Source: Saccharothrix ecbatanensis
GTDB lineage: Bacteria > Actinomycetota > Actinomycetes > Mycobacteriales > Pseudonocardiaceae
Reading direction: 5' to 3'
Length of the DNA stretch: 64,000 nt
Assembly (NCBI RefSeq): GCF_014205015.1
Contig: NZ_JACHMO010000001.1
Coordinates: forward strand, 3,596,001 to 3,660,000
The notes beneath the pieces are model-generated. The model did not search any database, was not told the DNA's origin, and worked only from the letters and a program-made list of their open reading frames with translations. The position numbers and the translations under genes are program-made. Shown one piece after another: positions 35,676 through 44,379 of this stretch; position 1 is the stretch's first letter; each line of letters begins with the position of its first letter.

Positions 35676-36719
35676 TCACTCCTCGAAGGCCATGTCCTCG
35701 CCGCCGCCGTCGTCCTCGAAGACTTCTTCCATGACCTCGCCGAGGACCATGCCGCCGACCACACCGGCCGCGACGCCGCCGACGACCGCGCCCATGCCGG
35801 GGCCACGGCGTTCGTGGTGCCCGTGGTGGTCGTGGTCGTGGTGTCCGTGCTGCCCGTACCCCGGCTGGCCGTAGGCGGGCTGGCCGCCGAACGCGGGGTT
35901 GCCTTGCGCGCCGTGGCCGGGGGCGTGACCGCCGAAGGCGGAGTGGCCGCCGCGTTCGGCGATCTGCGCCATCCACTGGTTGATCGCGCCGGCCCAGTCG
36001 GTGTTCATCGCGTCCTGGTGCGAGACGTGGAAGCGGCCGAAGGCGTCGGAGCCGGAGGAGAACATGCCGCCGCGCTTGTCGGCTTCCAGCACGACGACCA
36101 GCTCGTGGGGGTTGGTGACGAAGGTCAGCTCGACCTGGTTGACCCGGCCCGCGTACTGACCGGGCGGGAAGAACTCGATCTCCTGGTAGAAGCCCAGTTC
36201 CTGGTTGACGCCGTGGATGCGGCCCGCTTCGACGTCGGCGCTGCGGAACTGGAAGCCGAGCTGCCCGAACGCGTCGAGCACGCGGTCCTGCGAGGGCAGC
36301 GGGCCGACCAGGAGCGGGTCGAGGTCACCCTTGTCGGGGGCGCCGGAGATGACCAGTTCGGTGCGCACGCCGACGGTCATGCCGGGCAGTTGCTGCCCAC
36401 CGACGGCGGTGATCGGGGTCTCCCAGGGGATCGGGAGCTGGAACGGCACCGACATCGGCTGACCGGCCGGCACCCTGACGCCTTGCGCGACGACCGCACG
36501 CAGGAATTCCGACACACCGCCGAACTCGTGGTCGCCGTGCTCGACCTCGACGCGGGTGACCAGGGACAGCACGATCTGGTCGATGTTGGCGTCGTTGCTG
36601 CCGCCCTGGATGCGGACCTGCCCGGTGATCACCTGGCCGGGGGTGGCGTGCGGGGTGTCCAGGACGGTGTCGACGGACGGTCCGCCGACGCCGAAGGCGC
36701 TGAGCATCCGTTTGAACAT
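35676..36719 (-). CDS. Spo0M-family (sporulation-control/arrestin-like) protein
   Basis: 347 residues from ATG 36717-36719 (GGAGG upstream). The start MFKRMLSAFGVGGPSVDTVL, followed by PHATPGQVITGQVRIQGG and the arrestin-type beta-sandwich (MSVPFQLPIPWETPITAVGG), is diagnostic for Spo0M. The C-terminal ~90 residues are a Gly/His-rich low-complexity tail (GQHGHHDHDHHGHHERRGPG) followed by a glycine-zipper-like hydrophobic stretch and an acidic end. In Bacillus Spo0M affects sporulation and the cytoskeleton. The His-rich tail could bind metal ions, consistent with neighbouring metal-transport genes (inference). 28 bp separate it from the upstream CNNM gene. Confidence 0.88.
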   Translation of the reverse strand: MFKRMLSAFGVGGPSVDTVLDTPHATPGQVITGQVRIQGGSNDANIDQIVLSLVTRVEVEHGDHEFGGVSEFLRAVVAQGVRVPAGQPMSVPFQLPIPWETPITAVGGQQLPGMTVGVRTELVISGAPDKGDLDPLLVGPLPSQDRVLDAFGQLGFQFRSADVEAGRIHGVNQELGFYQEIEFFPPGQYAGRVNQVELTFVTNPHELVVVLEADKRGGMFSSGSDAFGRFHVSHQDAMNTDWAGAINQWMAQIAERGGHSAFGGHAPGHGAQGNPAFGGQPAYGQPGYGQHGHHDHDHHGHHERRGPGMGAVVGGVAAGVVGGMVLGEVMEEVFEDDGGGEDMAFEE

Positions 36720-36747
36720 CAGGGATTTCCTCCAGGAGGGTGGGTGT

Positions 36748-37794
36748 TCACGTGGTGCGGAGCAAAGGGTCGGTCTCGTCCTCGAAGTCGCCGATCAGCT
36801 CTTCGAGGAGGTCTTCCAATGCGGCGATGCCGACGACCCGGTCTTCCTGGTCGGACACCAACGCCAGCTGGGCGCGTTCGGCACGCATCGCGGTGACCGC
36901 GCTCGCGACCGGCATGGCGGCGGGCAGCGTCACCGCGGAGTTCATCAGGTCCCGGGCGGTCGTCCTGCGGCCCGCGGCGGTGGCGCGCACGGCCTCACGG
37001 ATGTGCACCAGGCCGAGGAACCGGCCGTCGACGTCCATCACCGGGAACCGGGAACGCCCCGACTCGCGACTGCGGCGCTCGATCGCCAGGGCACTGCTGT
37101 GCAACGACACGCTCAGCGTGTCCTCGACGGGCACCATGACCTGGGCGACGGTGGTCTTCTGGAGTTGCAGCATCCGGGTCAGCAGCCGCTGCTGGCCTTC
37201 GGGGATCAAGCCGTGCTCGGCGGACTGCCGCACGAGCATCCGCAGGTCGTCGGGTCGGTGGGCCTGCGCCAGCTCGTCCTGCGGCTGGACCTTCATCAAC
37301 CGCAGCAACCCGTTGGTCACGCCGTTGAGTCCACTGAGGATCCAGCGGACCGAGTGCGCGAACGCCCGGAACGGCAAGGCGAGCAGCAGCGCGGAGCGTT
37401 CGGGGTGGGAGATCGCCCAGGACTTCGGGGCCATCTCGCCGACGACCATGTGCAGGAAAACCACCAGCACCAGGCTGAGAGTGAAGGCGATCCCGTAGGA
37501 CACGCCCGACGGCAGCCCGGTCGCCAGCAGCAGCGGGTCCACCAGATCGGCCACCGCGGGCTTGGCCAGCGCGCCCAACCCCAGCGTGCACAGCGTGATC
37601 CCGAGTTGGGCTCCCGCGAGCATCAGCGACAGCTCACGCACACCGGCAACGGCCGCGCGGGCGGCGCGGCTGGTCTCGGCGTTCTGTTCCAGGCGGTGCC
37701 GCTTGGCGGCGATGAGCGCGAACTCGGCGGCCACGAAGAACGCGTTGGCCACCAACAACACCAACGAGACCAGCAACGACCAGGTGGTGTTCAT
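36748..37794 (-). CDS. CNNM/CorC-type transporter (hemolysin family), second of tandem pair
   Basis: 348 residues starting at ATG 37792-37794, whose first bases overlap the TGA of the upstream gene (ATGA). The CNNM membrane domain covers ~1-170 (SLLVSLVLLVANAFFVAAEF, FLHMVVGEMAPKSWAISHPE) and a tandem CBS pair ~190-340 (VMVPVEDTLSVSLHSSALAI, GLVHIREAVRA, LVSDQEDRVVGIAALEDLLE). It ends after the CBS module (EELIGDFEDETDPLLRTT), without the CorC_HlyC C-terminal domain. Such proteins export Mg2+ or Co2+ and CBS domains sense nucleotides. Probably functions with the longer paralogue just upstream. Confidence 0.9.
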   Translation of the reverse strand: MNTTWSLLVSLVLLVANAFFVAAEFALIAAKRHRLEQNAETSRAARAAVAGVRELSLMLAGAQLGITLCTLGLGALAKPAVADLVDPLLLATGLPSGVSYGIAFTLSLVLVVFLHMVVGEMAPKSWAISHPERSALLLALPFRAFAHSVRWILSGLNGVTNGLLRLMKVQPQDELAQAHRPDDLRMLVRQSAEHGLIPEGQQRLLTRMLQLQKTTVAQVMVPVEDTLSVSLHSSALAIERRSRESGRSRFPVMDVDGRFLGLVHIREAVRATAAGRRTTARDLMNSAVTLPAAMPVASAVTAMRAERAQLALVSDQEDRVVGIAALEDLLEELIGDFEDETDPLLRTT

Positions 37795-39104
37795 CGCGCA
37801 TCCTCCCGGACAACGGTGGGAGCGGCCAGCACCACGGTCGACGGCACGTTGCGCGCGACCGCAGTCACCCGCAGCGACACCCCGTCGAAGGTGATCTCGT
37901 CGTTCACCCGGGCGGTGCGACCCAGTCTGCTGAGCACCAGCCCGGACACCGTGTCATAGGTGTCGTGCTCCGGCAGTTCCACGCCGGTGGCGTCGGCGAT
38001 CTCATCGACCCGCATCCGGCCGGGCACCCGCCAGACCCCCTCGCCCAACGGCTCGATGACCTCCTCGACCAGATCGTCCTCGTCGTGGATCTCCCCCACC
38101 AGTTCCTCGGCGAGGTCTTCCAGCGAGACGACCCCGGCAAAGCCGCCGAACTCGTCCACCACGCACGCCAGCTGCCGACGCTCGACCCGCAACCGTTCGA
38201 GCACCGCCGGCAGCGGCAGCGTCGCGGGCACCACCAGCGCCGGGGAGGCGACGTCGCCGATCGGCGTGTCCGCGCGCCGCTCGGGGTCCACGGTCAGCAC
38301 CTCGGCCAACCCGACCACACCGCGCAGGTCGTCCAAGTCCTGTCCGAACACGGGGAAACGGGAGTGGCCGGTGTCCAACAGGTCCACCACACGGGCGACC
38401 GGTTCGTCGGAGCGGACTGTGTGCACGACCACGCGCGGCGTCATGGCCTGTTCCGCGACCAGCTCCCGGAAGCCCAGACCGCGGTCCAGCAACCGGGACA
38501 GCTCGGCGTCCAGGTGCCCCTCGCCGCGCGCATCGGTGATGATCTGGCGCAGGTCCTCCGGCGTGGCGCCCTGCGGCAGCTCCTCCACCGGCTCGATGCC
38601 CACCGCGCGCAACAGCCGGTTCGCCGCCGCGTCGAACAGGCGGATCACCGGACCCGCGATCTTCAGGTAGGCCAGCGTGGAAGTGCTCAACGCCTTGGCC
38701 AGCGACTCCGGCCGGGCAATCGCGAAGTTCTTGGGCAACAGCTCGCCCAGCACCATCTGCACCACCGTGGCGAACACCAGCGCCACGACCATCGACAGCG
38801 ACACCGCGACGGCCGGGGACAGGCCGGTCAGCCCCAGCAGGTCCGCCAGACCCGTGCCCAGCAGCGGCTCGGCCACGTACCCGGCGAGCAACGCCGTCAC
38901 GGTGATCCCGAACTGGGCGCCCGACAGCATGAACGACAACTTCCGCGTCACCCGGTGGGCCCGCTCGGCGGCCTTGTCGCCGCTCTCGGCCAGCTGCCGC
39001 AACCGGCCCCGGTCCACCGCCATGTAGGCGAACTCCTGGGCCACGAAATACCCCGTGGCCACAGTGAGGGCCACGATCGCGAGCAAGCCGGAAAAGATCA
39101 ACAC
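37791..39104 (-). CDS. CNNM/CorC-type transporter (hemolysin family), first gene of operon
   Basis: 437 residues from GTG 39104. Full architecture: four-helix CNNM domain (GLLAIVALTVATGYFVAQEF, MVLGELLPKNFAIARPESLA), CBS pair (AMTPRVVVHTVRSDEPVARV, LACVVDEFGGFAGVVSLEDL) and CorC_HlyC transporter-associated domain at the C-terminus (WRVPGRMRVDEIADATGVEL). Likely Mg2+/Co2+ efflux or Mg2+ homeostasis at the cytoplasmic membrane. It heads a four-gene operon (CNNM, CNNM, Spo0M, GlsB-like) and is divergent from a MerR-type gene with 151 bp between starts, so MerR control is plausible. Confidence 0.92.
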   Translation of the reverse strand: MLIFSGLLAIVALTVATGYFVAQEFAYMAVDRGRLRQLAESGDKAAERAHRVTRKLSFMLSGAQFGITVTALLAGYVAEPLLGTGLADLLGLTGLSPAVAVSLSMVVALVFATVVQMVLGELLPKNFAIARPESLAKALSTSTLAYLKIAGPVIRLFDAAANRLLRAVGIEPVEELPQGATPEDLRQIITDARGEGHLDAELSRLLDRGLGFRELVAEQAMTPRVVVHTVRSDEPVARVVDLLDTGHSRFPVFGQDLDDLRGVVGLAEVLTVDPERRADTPIGDVASPALVVPATLPLPAVLERLRVERRQLACVVDEFGGFAGVVSLEDLAEELVGEIHDEDDLVEEVIEPLGEGVWRVPGRMRVDEIADATGVELPEHDTYDTVSGLVLSRLGRTARVNDEITFDGVSLRVTAVARNVPSTVVLAAPTVVREDAR

Positions 39105-39198
39105 GGCGCACCCGCCACGAACCGGGAACCTATGATCAGCCGGGTCTCACCCGGCCGACTACTGGAAGGCTCTGTGTCGGCGTCATCAGGCATGCTTC

Positions 39199-39218
39199 AC
39201 ACTAGCACGTGGCACTGT
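39199..39218. promoter_or_regulatory. candidate MerR operator
   Basis: ACACTAGCACGTGGCACTGT is an imperfect 20-bp palindrome (7 of 10 arm positions pair) centred on CACGTG in the divergent MerR/CNNM intergenic region. The assignment is inference from location. Confidence 0.35.
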
Positions 39219-39255
39219 ACGGTTGACGGTGAGTGCCCGGAACGAGGAGGTGGCA

Positions 39256-39654
39256 GTGTCCGAGGTTCTGCTCCGGATCGGCGAACTCGCCGCCCGGGCC
39301 CAGGTCAGCCCCCGCACCGTCGACTACTACACCAGCCTCGGCCTGCTCACCCCGGCCAAGCGCACCGCGAGCAACTACCGCCTCTACGACTCCGCCGACG
39401 TCGACCGCATCCACCTCGTCCAACGCCTCGAAGTACAGGGCGTTCCCCTGGAAGAGATCGCCACCGCCCTCACCAACCAGCACGCCGACGTCGCCTCGAT
39501 CCTGAACCTCATCGATGCCGACCTGCGCACCCTCCAGGCCGTCACGGAGAACGCCTCCCCCGAGGTGCAGGGCCTACTGGCCGCGATCGCCACCAGGGTC
39601 CACTCCCTGATCACCGTCGCCCTTCAGATCCCCCCGGACCTGCTCCTCCCCTGA
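39256..39654 (+). CDS. MerR-family transcriptional regulator
   Basis: GTG 39256 preceded by GAGGAGG is chosen over the in-frame upstream start, giving 132 residues. The N-terminal winged helix is standard (VLLRIGELAARAQVSPRTVD, YYTSLGLLTPAKRTASNYRL, YDSADVDRIHLVQRLEVQGV). The C-terminal part is a helical dimerisation segment (LNLIDADLRTLQAVTENASP) without a cysteine, so it is not a classical metal-thiolate sensor. The gene's last 80 bp overlap the 3' end of the convergent CNNM gene. Probable targets: itself and the divergent CNNM operon. Confidence 0.9.
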   Translation: MSEVLLRIGELAARAQVSPRTVDYYTSLGLLTPAKRTASNYRLYDSADVDRIHLVQRLEVQGVPLEEIATALTNQHADVASILNLIDADLRTLQAVTENASPEVQGLLAAIATRVHSLITVALQIPPDLLLP

Positions 39655-40927
39655 ACCGTCCCGGTCCCGCCGCAGGCACACCGACGTGATCGCGTGGTGC
39701 TCCACGGCGAGCACCTCGATCGTCCACCCCGACACCCTGACCCGCTCACCCGGCGCTTCCGGGACGTGCCCCAGCAGCACCAGGACCAGACCGGCAATCG
39801 TGGCGTAGTCGCCGTCGGGCTCGTCGGGCAGCTCCACACCCACATCGACCAGGTCGTGTATGGGGAAGGTGCCTGGCAGCACCAGCGAACCGTCCTCGGC
39901 GGCTCGGACGGCCATCACGTCGCGGTCGGTCTCGTCGTAGATCTCCCCGACGATCTCCTCCAGCAGGTCCTCCAGCGTCACGATGCCCGCGACCGCGCCG
40001 TGCTCGTCCACCACCAGCGCCATCTGCTCACGCTCGGCCTTGAACCGGCGCAACGCGTCCGACACACGCACCGAGTCCGGGAACACCACCGCCGGCCGCG
40101 CCAACTCCGCCACACCGCCCCGGTCGTGCAGAAGATCGCGCAGGTGCACCACACCCACCACGTCGTCCAGGTGCCCGCCGCGCGCCACCGGCGCCCGCGA
40201 GTGCCCGGACGCGGCAAGCTCCGCCCGCGCCGACGCCACGTCCACCTCCGCCGCCAGGGTCACCACCGACCGGCGCGGCACCAGCACCTCCCGCAACCGG
40301 CGCTCGTGGATCTCCAACGCCCCCGTGATGATCATCCGCTGCTCGGCGTTGAGGCCGCGCTGCGCCCCGACCAACTCGTGCAACTCCTCCGGCGACATCT
40401 GTTCGGAGTCGGCGTCCGGTTTGCCCCCGAACAACCGCACCACCAGATTGGTCGACGCGCTCAGCGCCCACACCGCCGGACGCGACACCGCCGAGAGCAC
40501 GTCCAACGGGCGCGCGACCAGCAGCGCCCACCGCAGCGAGTACTGCATCGCCAGGCGCTTGGGCGCCAACTCCCCGAACACCAGCGTCAGGAACGTCAGC
40601 ACGATGGTCACCAGGGCCACCGCGACCGCGTTCGCCGCGCCGCCGAAGAACTCCAGCAGCGGCACCAGCGGCTCGGCCAACGACACCGCGGCCGTCGCCG
40701 AAGCCAGGAACCCGGCCAGGGTGATCCCGATCTGGATGGTCGCCAGGAACCGGTTCGGGTCACCGGGCCAACCGGACCAGAGTGCGCGCCCCGGCGCGGC
40801 GGTCACGCTCCAGCGCCCGCAACTGGCCCTCACGCAGCGAGATCAACGCCATTTCGCTGCCCGCGAACACCGCGTTGAGCAACACCAGCACCGCGACCAA
40901 GGCGATGTTGAAACCGTAGCCGTCCAC
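39574..40927 (-). pseudogene. CNNM/CorC-type transporter, third copy, with apparent frameshift
   Basis: GTG 40925-40927 (GGGGAGTGG upstream) opens VDGYGFNIALVAVLVLLNAV, FAGSEMALISLREGQLRALE and RRAGARTLVRLAR, then a stop. The rest of the protein continues in another frame from DPNRFLATIQIGITLAGFLA through the CBS pair (LVPRRSVVTLAAEVDVASAR, MALVVDEHGAVAGIVTLEDL) and CorC_HlyC domain to 39574. Removing the A at 40762 joins the two perfectly. It is otherwise well preserved, so either a recent mutation or a sequencing error. C-terminal residues (DGSGEEQVRGDLKGDGDQGV) are read from DNA that also encodes the end of the MerR protein. Confidence 0.8.
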
Positions 40928-41081
40928 ACCCACTCCCCGGCCGGACCGGACGGCGACACGCTACTGCGCGACGGGCCTGCTCACCGGTTGACCGCGGCCA
41001 CGGGCACTGCCGTCGAGACCGGAAAACCGACGGGGTGCGAGCGTCATGCCCGCACCCCGCCCCAGGTCGCACCGACAGGTG

Positions 41082-41306
41082 CTACTTGGTGGCCTGCTCC
41101 AGCGCCACCAGCGCCGCGGCGAGCGTGAAGTACTTGCTGGTCCCCAGGTCACGAACCGTCTTGATGCCGAACGCGGAGGCAAGTTTCTCCGCGTCACCCT
41201 CGCTGACCCCGGCCAGCGCCGCCACCGGCGCGTCCAGCACCTCGGACACGCCCAGCTCCTCGTACGCCTTGTCCAACTGCTTGGCCAGGTCCACTGAAAC
41301 AGCCAC
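41082..41306 (-). CDS. small helix-hairpin-helix-like protein
   Basis: 74 residues from GTG 41304-41306 with GGAGGG upstream. The sequence AVSVDLAKQLDKAYEELGVS is followed by EVLDAPVAALAGVSEGDAEK and LASAFGIKTVRDLGTSKYFT. The two-helix element PVAALAGVSEGDAEKLASAF resembles the HhH folds that bind DNA non-specifically. Similar small proteins occur in Pseudonocardiales; function unknown. It stands alone 150 bp from the third CNNM gene. Confidence 0.7.
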   Translation of the reverse strand: MAVSVDLAKQLDKAYEELGVSEVLDAPVAALAGVSEGDAEKLASAFGIKTVRDLGTSKYFTLAAALVALEQATK

Positions 41307-41620
41307 TACGGTTCCCTCCAGGAGTTGTCGATCACGACGACGCCACCCTATCGAGGGAATCATCCCGTTCGTCCGTTTGGTACCGATTCGCCCGCATGTA
41401 CCGCCTTGACGGAGCAACCGTGCAGCCCGTCCGTGCACGCTGCACCCACGGGCACGTTGGAATACGGCAGAGCCTCACCGCGGATTCAGTCCGATGCCGG
41501 GGCTCGCGGGCGCTGCGGAGGTGACCCGCCGTCACGGCGCACCCGGCAAGGAGCGGCCTCCTCGTCAGCAGACGGGCGTTGCGGTGACTGTGCGCACTCA
41601 CCGCAACGCATGGTGATTGC
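41307..41620. other. gene-free stretch
   Basis: No supportable gene; borders the truncated 5' end of the HTH/NACHT chimera. Confidence 0.4.
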
Positions 41621-43468
41621 ACCGAAAGACCGGGGCAGGGGCAGTCCGAGATTTCGGCGATCACCAACGGGCGGCAGGTGCAGGCGTACGACGTGCTGGA
41701 GCGCATCGCCGACGGGCTGGGTGTTCCTCGGGGTTTCATGGGTTTGGCGTATACCGACGAGGCGGCCCACGGCGCGGCGACCTCAGCCGGTCTCCACCGC
41801 ACGAAGGACGACTTCATGCTCGAACGTCGCGGCTTCCTCGGCCTGATCAGCAAGATCGTCATGGGGGCGGTGCTCACGCAACCCGAGGTGGATCTGCTCG
41901 CCGTGGGCCCGGACACCACACCAGTCCCCAATCGGGTGGGCGCGACCGACGTCGTCCAGGTGCGGGCACTGACCGCCGCGCTGCGCTCCTACGACGCCGC
42001 GCACGGCGGCGGCTCCTGCCGCGACGCCATCCTCGCCCATACCCACTGGGCGCAGTCGTTGCTGCATGCCTCGGCCACCGACGCCGTTCGGACCAGCCTG
42101 CTGTCGGCGATCGCGGAAGCCAAGACAATGGCGGGGTGGACCGCGCACGATCTCGGCCTGCAAAGCGATGCCCAGCGTTGGCTCGGTCAAGCCGTCCGCG
42201 ACACCCAGGACGCGGGCGACCCGGCCCACACCGCGATCGTGCTCTACCACCTGGGACGTGTTCCTCTGGACAACGACGACCCGGCCGAAGCGCTCAAGCT
42301 GTTCCAACTGGGCCAGATCGCAGCCCAGGACTCACACTCCTCCGTCGCGGACCTCGCCGGGTACCTGCCGCGCACCGCCGGAACGACCGCCGGCGACACC
42401 GCGAACCGCTGGGACCCGGTGCTGCGCGCGCTGGCCGAGCACCCGGACCACCCGCTGGCCGCCACGCTCACCACCCCGCTGTCGGTGGGCCTCGCCCGCG
42501 TCATCTACAGCGACACGACCGGCCCGGACCCGGCCGAACTGCTGGACGCCGAGCGTTTCCCCACCGCAGCGAGCATCTCCGACCACCTGTTGACCCGTTT
42601 CGTGCCCACCGTGTGCCGGCCCGAACCGCTCGACCGGGCCGTGGGCCTCGACCAGCGGTGGTCGGCCGAGCAGGCCGCCCGCTGGTTCCGCTTCCTCGCC
42701 GCGCACCTGAGCAGGCGGCACACCACCGACCTCGCCTGGTGGGAGTTCGGCACGGCGTTGCGCCGACGGTCACGGACCCTGGTGCTCGGGCTGTTCGCCG
42801 GAGTCACTGCCACGGTGGTCGACTGGCTGGTGGAGGGTGTCGCGAGCGCCTTCGGCACGCGCGTCGGATCGAGCCCCTGGTTCCTCTCCGGGCTGCTGAT
42901 CGGTTTCTTCGGAGCCGTGCTCATGGTGATCAGCTACGGGTTGGTGATCGGCCGTGACGTGCCGGCGCCGGTGTCCTTGCGGATCAGCGTGCGGAGCGGT
43001 GGTCGGCGGCTGACCGCGGAGAAGAAGAGCCGGTTGCGGCTGGGTGTGCTGTGCGGGTCCGTGTTCGGCGTGTGCCTCGGCACTGCGCACCGGCTGCTCG
43101 ACGTGGTGACGTCCCGCTCGGCCTCCTCACTCGTGGCCTGAGTGGTCGACGCGGCGCTGTTCGGGGTCGTCTACGCGCTCGGGGTGGCGTTGGTGTTCTG
43201 GGTCCTCGGCCTGATCGAGGCGCCGGTCGACCTGACGTCGGCCGGTGGTCCCGCCGACCTGATCCAGGCCAACCGCGCGTTGCTGGTCGGCCCGGTGCTC
43301 GTGCTCATGCCGGTGTTGGCGGGTTTCGTCGTGGGCGTGGGCGAGCTGTTGGACGGGGTCGACGCCGCCCGTCCGCTCGGGATCGAACTCGACTGGGCAC
43401 CGCAGCTGGTGCTCGCCCCCGGTCTCGTCAGCGCGCTCGCGGCGGTGCGGGTTACCTGTTCGGCATGA
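41621..43468 (+). pseudogene. HTH-regulator/NACHT membrane protein chimera with nonsense codon
   Basis: In one frame, an HTH segment lacking its first helices (QSEISAITNGRQVQAYDVLE, RIADGLGVPRGFMGLAYTDE) is followed by the TPR-like middle of an XRE-type regulator (TALRSYDAAHGGGSCRDAIL, GDPAHTAIVLYHLGRVPLDN). At about 42415 the sequence changes to the C-terminal half of a NACHT ATPase (HPLAATLTTPLSVGLARVIY, DLLT-like LLTRFVPTVCRPEPLDRAV, ARWFRFLAAHLSRRHTTDLA WWEF) with membrane helices. A TGA at 43139-43141, where TGG is expected, interrupts it; the same frame continues VVDAALFGVVYALGVALVFW to 43468. Only 41678-43141 could be translated, from GTG. The NACHT nucleotide-binding site is absent. 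Confidence 0.7.
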
Positions 43469-43695
43469 CGCCGTGTCACCGCGCTGAGTCCACCCGCGTG
43501 AACACCAGCCGCTCAGCAGCACACCCGCTCAGTCCCGCACCATTGCCACACGCACCGCGCCCGCCACCGGTTGGCGGGTCAAGGGGTCGCTCACCGCCGG
43601 GCGAGGTATGCAGAACGCCTGGAACGGCACGACCAGCCCGGTGGCATCCGCAGCAACAGGAGGATGCACTTCTCCACCAGGGAGATGAGCGAACT
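43469..43695. other. gene-free stretch between convergent units
   Basis: Nothing supportable seen. Confidence 0.4.
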
Positions 43696-44289
43696 TCACT
43701 CGTCGCCGGTCTGGGTGCCCGAGTGCGGGCGGCGCAGCCCGTCCAGGAGGAGGGTGATGACGCCGTCGGCCTCGGCCCGCCAATCGGGGCGGTCATGGGC
43801 CGCACCGATGCCGTGCAGTGCCATCATGACGGTGCCGGCGTCTACATCGTCCCGGACAGCGCCTTCCCGCACGGCGGTGGTCACCAAGTCGGTGACAGCC
43901 TGCTCCAGCGCCCGGCTGCCCTCGGCGAGGACGCTCGAGCGGTCGGCCATGAGCGTGGCCAGCGTCCGGGCCAGGCCCTCGTGGGCATCCATGTGGTCGA
44001 CCACGCCGCGGAGGAAGGTCGTCAAAGCCTCCGCCGCAGGCAGCGTGGCCTGTAGTTGGCGGGCGCGCTCGCACAGCGCGGCGACTTCCCCGTGGTAGAC
44101 CGCTTCGGCCAGCGCCTCCCGGGTCGGGAAGTGGCGGTACAGCGTGCCGGTGCCCACCCCGGCCAGGCGGGCGAAGTCGTCGAAGCGCAGGTCGAAGAAG
44201 TCGCCAGTGTCGAAGACCTCCCGGGCTTTGGCGAGCAGGGCCTCGCGCTTGCGTTGGGCGTCGGCCCGCAGCGGCTTGTCGGCGGTCAT
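43696..44289 (-). CDS. TetR-family repressor
   Basis: 197 residues from ATG 44287-44289. The N-terminal HTH is canonical: LRADAQRKREALLAKAREVF, FDDFARLAGVGTGTLYRHFP, TREALAEAVYHGEVAAL. The C-terminal ligand domain (LTTFLRGVVDHMDAHEGLAR, LVTTAVREGAVRDDVDAGTV) is of the SbtR-like type. Divergent from the ketopantoate-reductase-like gene with 90 bp between starts, containing two copies of TGGAGATGACCTCCA, which is most simply its operator. Ligand unknown. Confidence 0.92.
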   Translation of the reverse strand: MTADKPLRADAQRKREALLAKAREVFDTGDFFDLRFDDFARLAGVGTGTLYRHFPTREALAEAVYHGEVAALCERARQLQATLPAAEALTTFLRGVVDHMDAHEGLARTLATLMADRSSVLAEGSRALEQAVTDLVTTAVREGAVRDDVDAGTVMMALHGIGAAHDRPDWRAEADGVITLLLDGLRRPHSGTQTGDE

Positions 44290-44302
44290 GCGCTACCTCG
44301 CA

Positions 44303-44331
44303 TTGACAAATGGAGATGACCTCCATATTTT
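44303..44331 (+). promoter_or_regulatory. sigma-70-type promoter with operator in the spacer
   Basis: TTGACA (44303-44308), 17-bp spacer, TATTTT (44326-44331). The spacer contains the first TetR-type repeat in full, so repressor binding would exclude RNA polymerase. Drives the reductase gene at 44380. Confidence 0.65.
44311..44325. promoter_or_regulatory. TetR operator half 1
   Basis: TGGAGATGACCTCCA: 5-bp arms TGGAG/CTCCA around ATGAC. Exact copy at 44338-44352, 27 bp downstream. Confidence 0.75.
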
Positions 44332-44337
44332 CAAAAG

Positions 44338-44352
44338 TGGAGATGACCTCCA
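44338..44352. promoter_or_regulatory. TetR operator half 2
   Basis: Second exact TGGAGATGACCTCCA, covering the predicted transcription start and early leader. Confidence 0.75.
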
Positions 44353-44379
44353 GATCGATCGTACCCGACGAGGTGCAGC

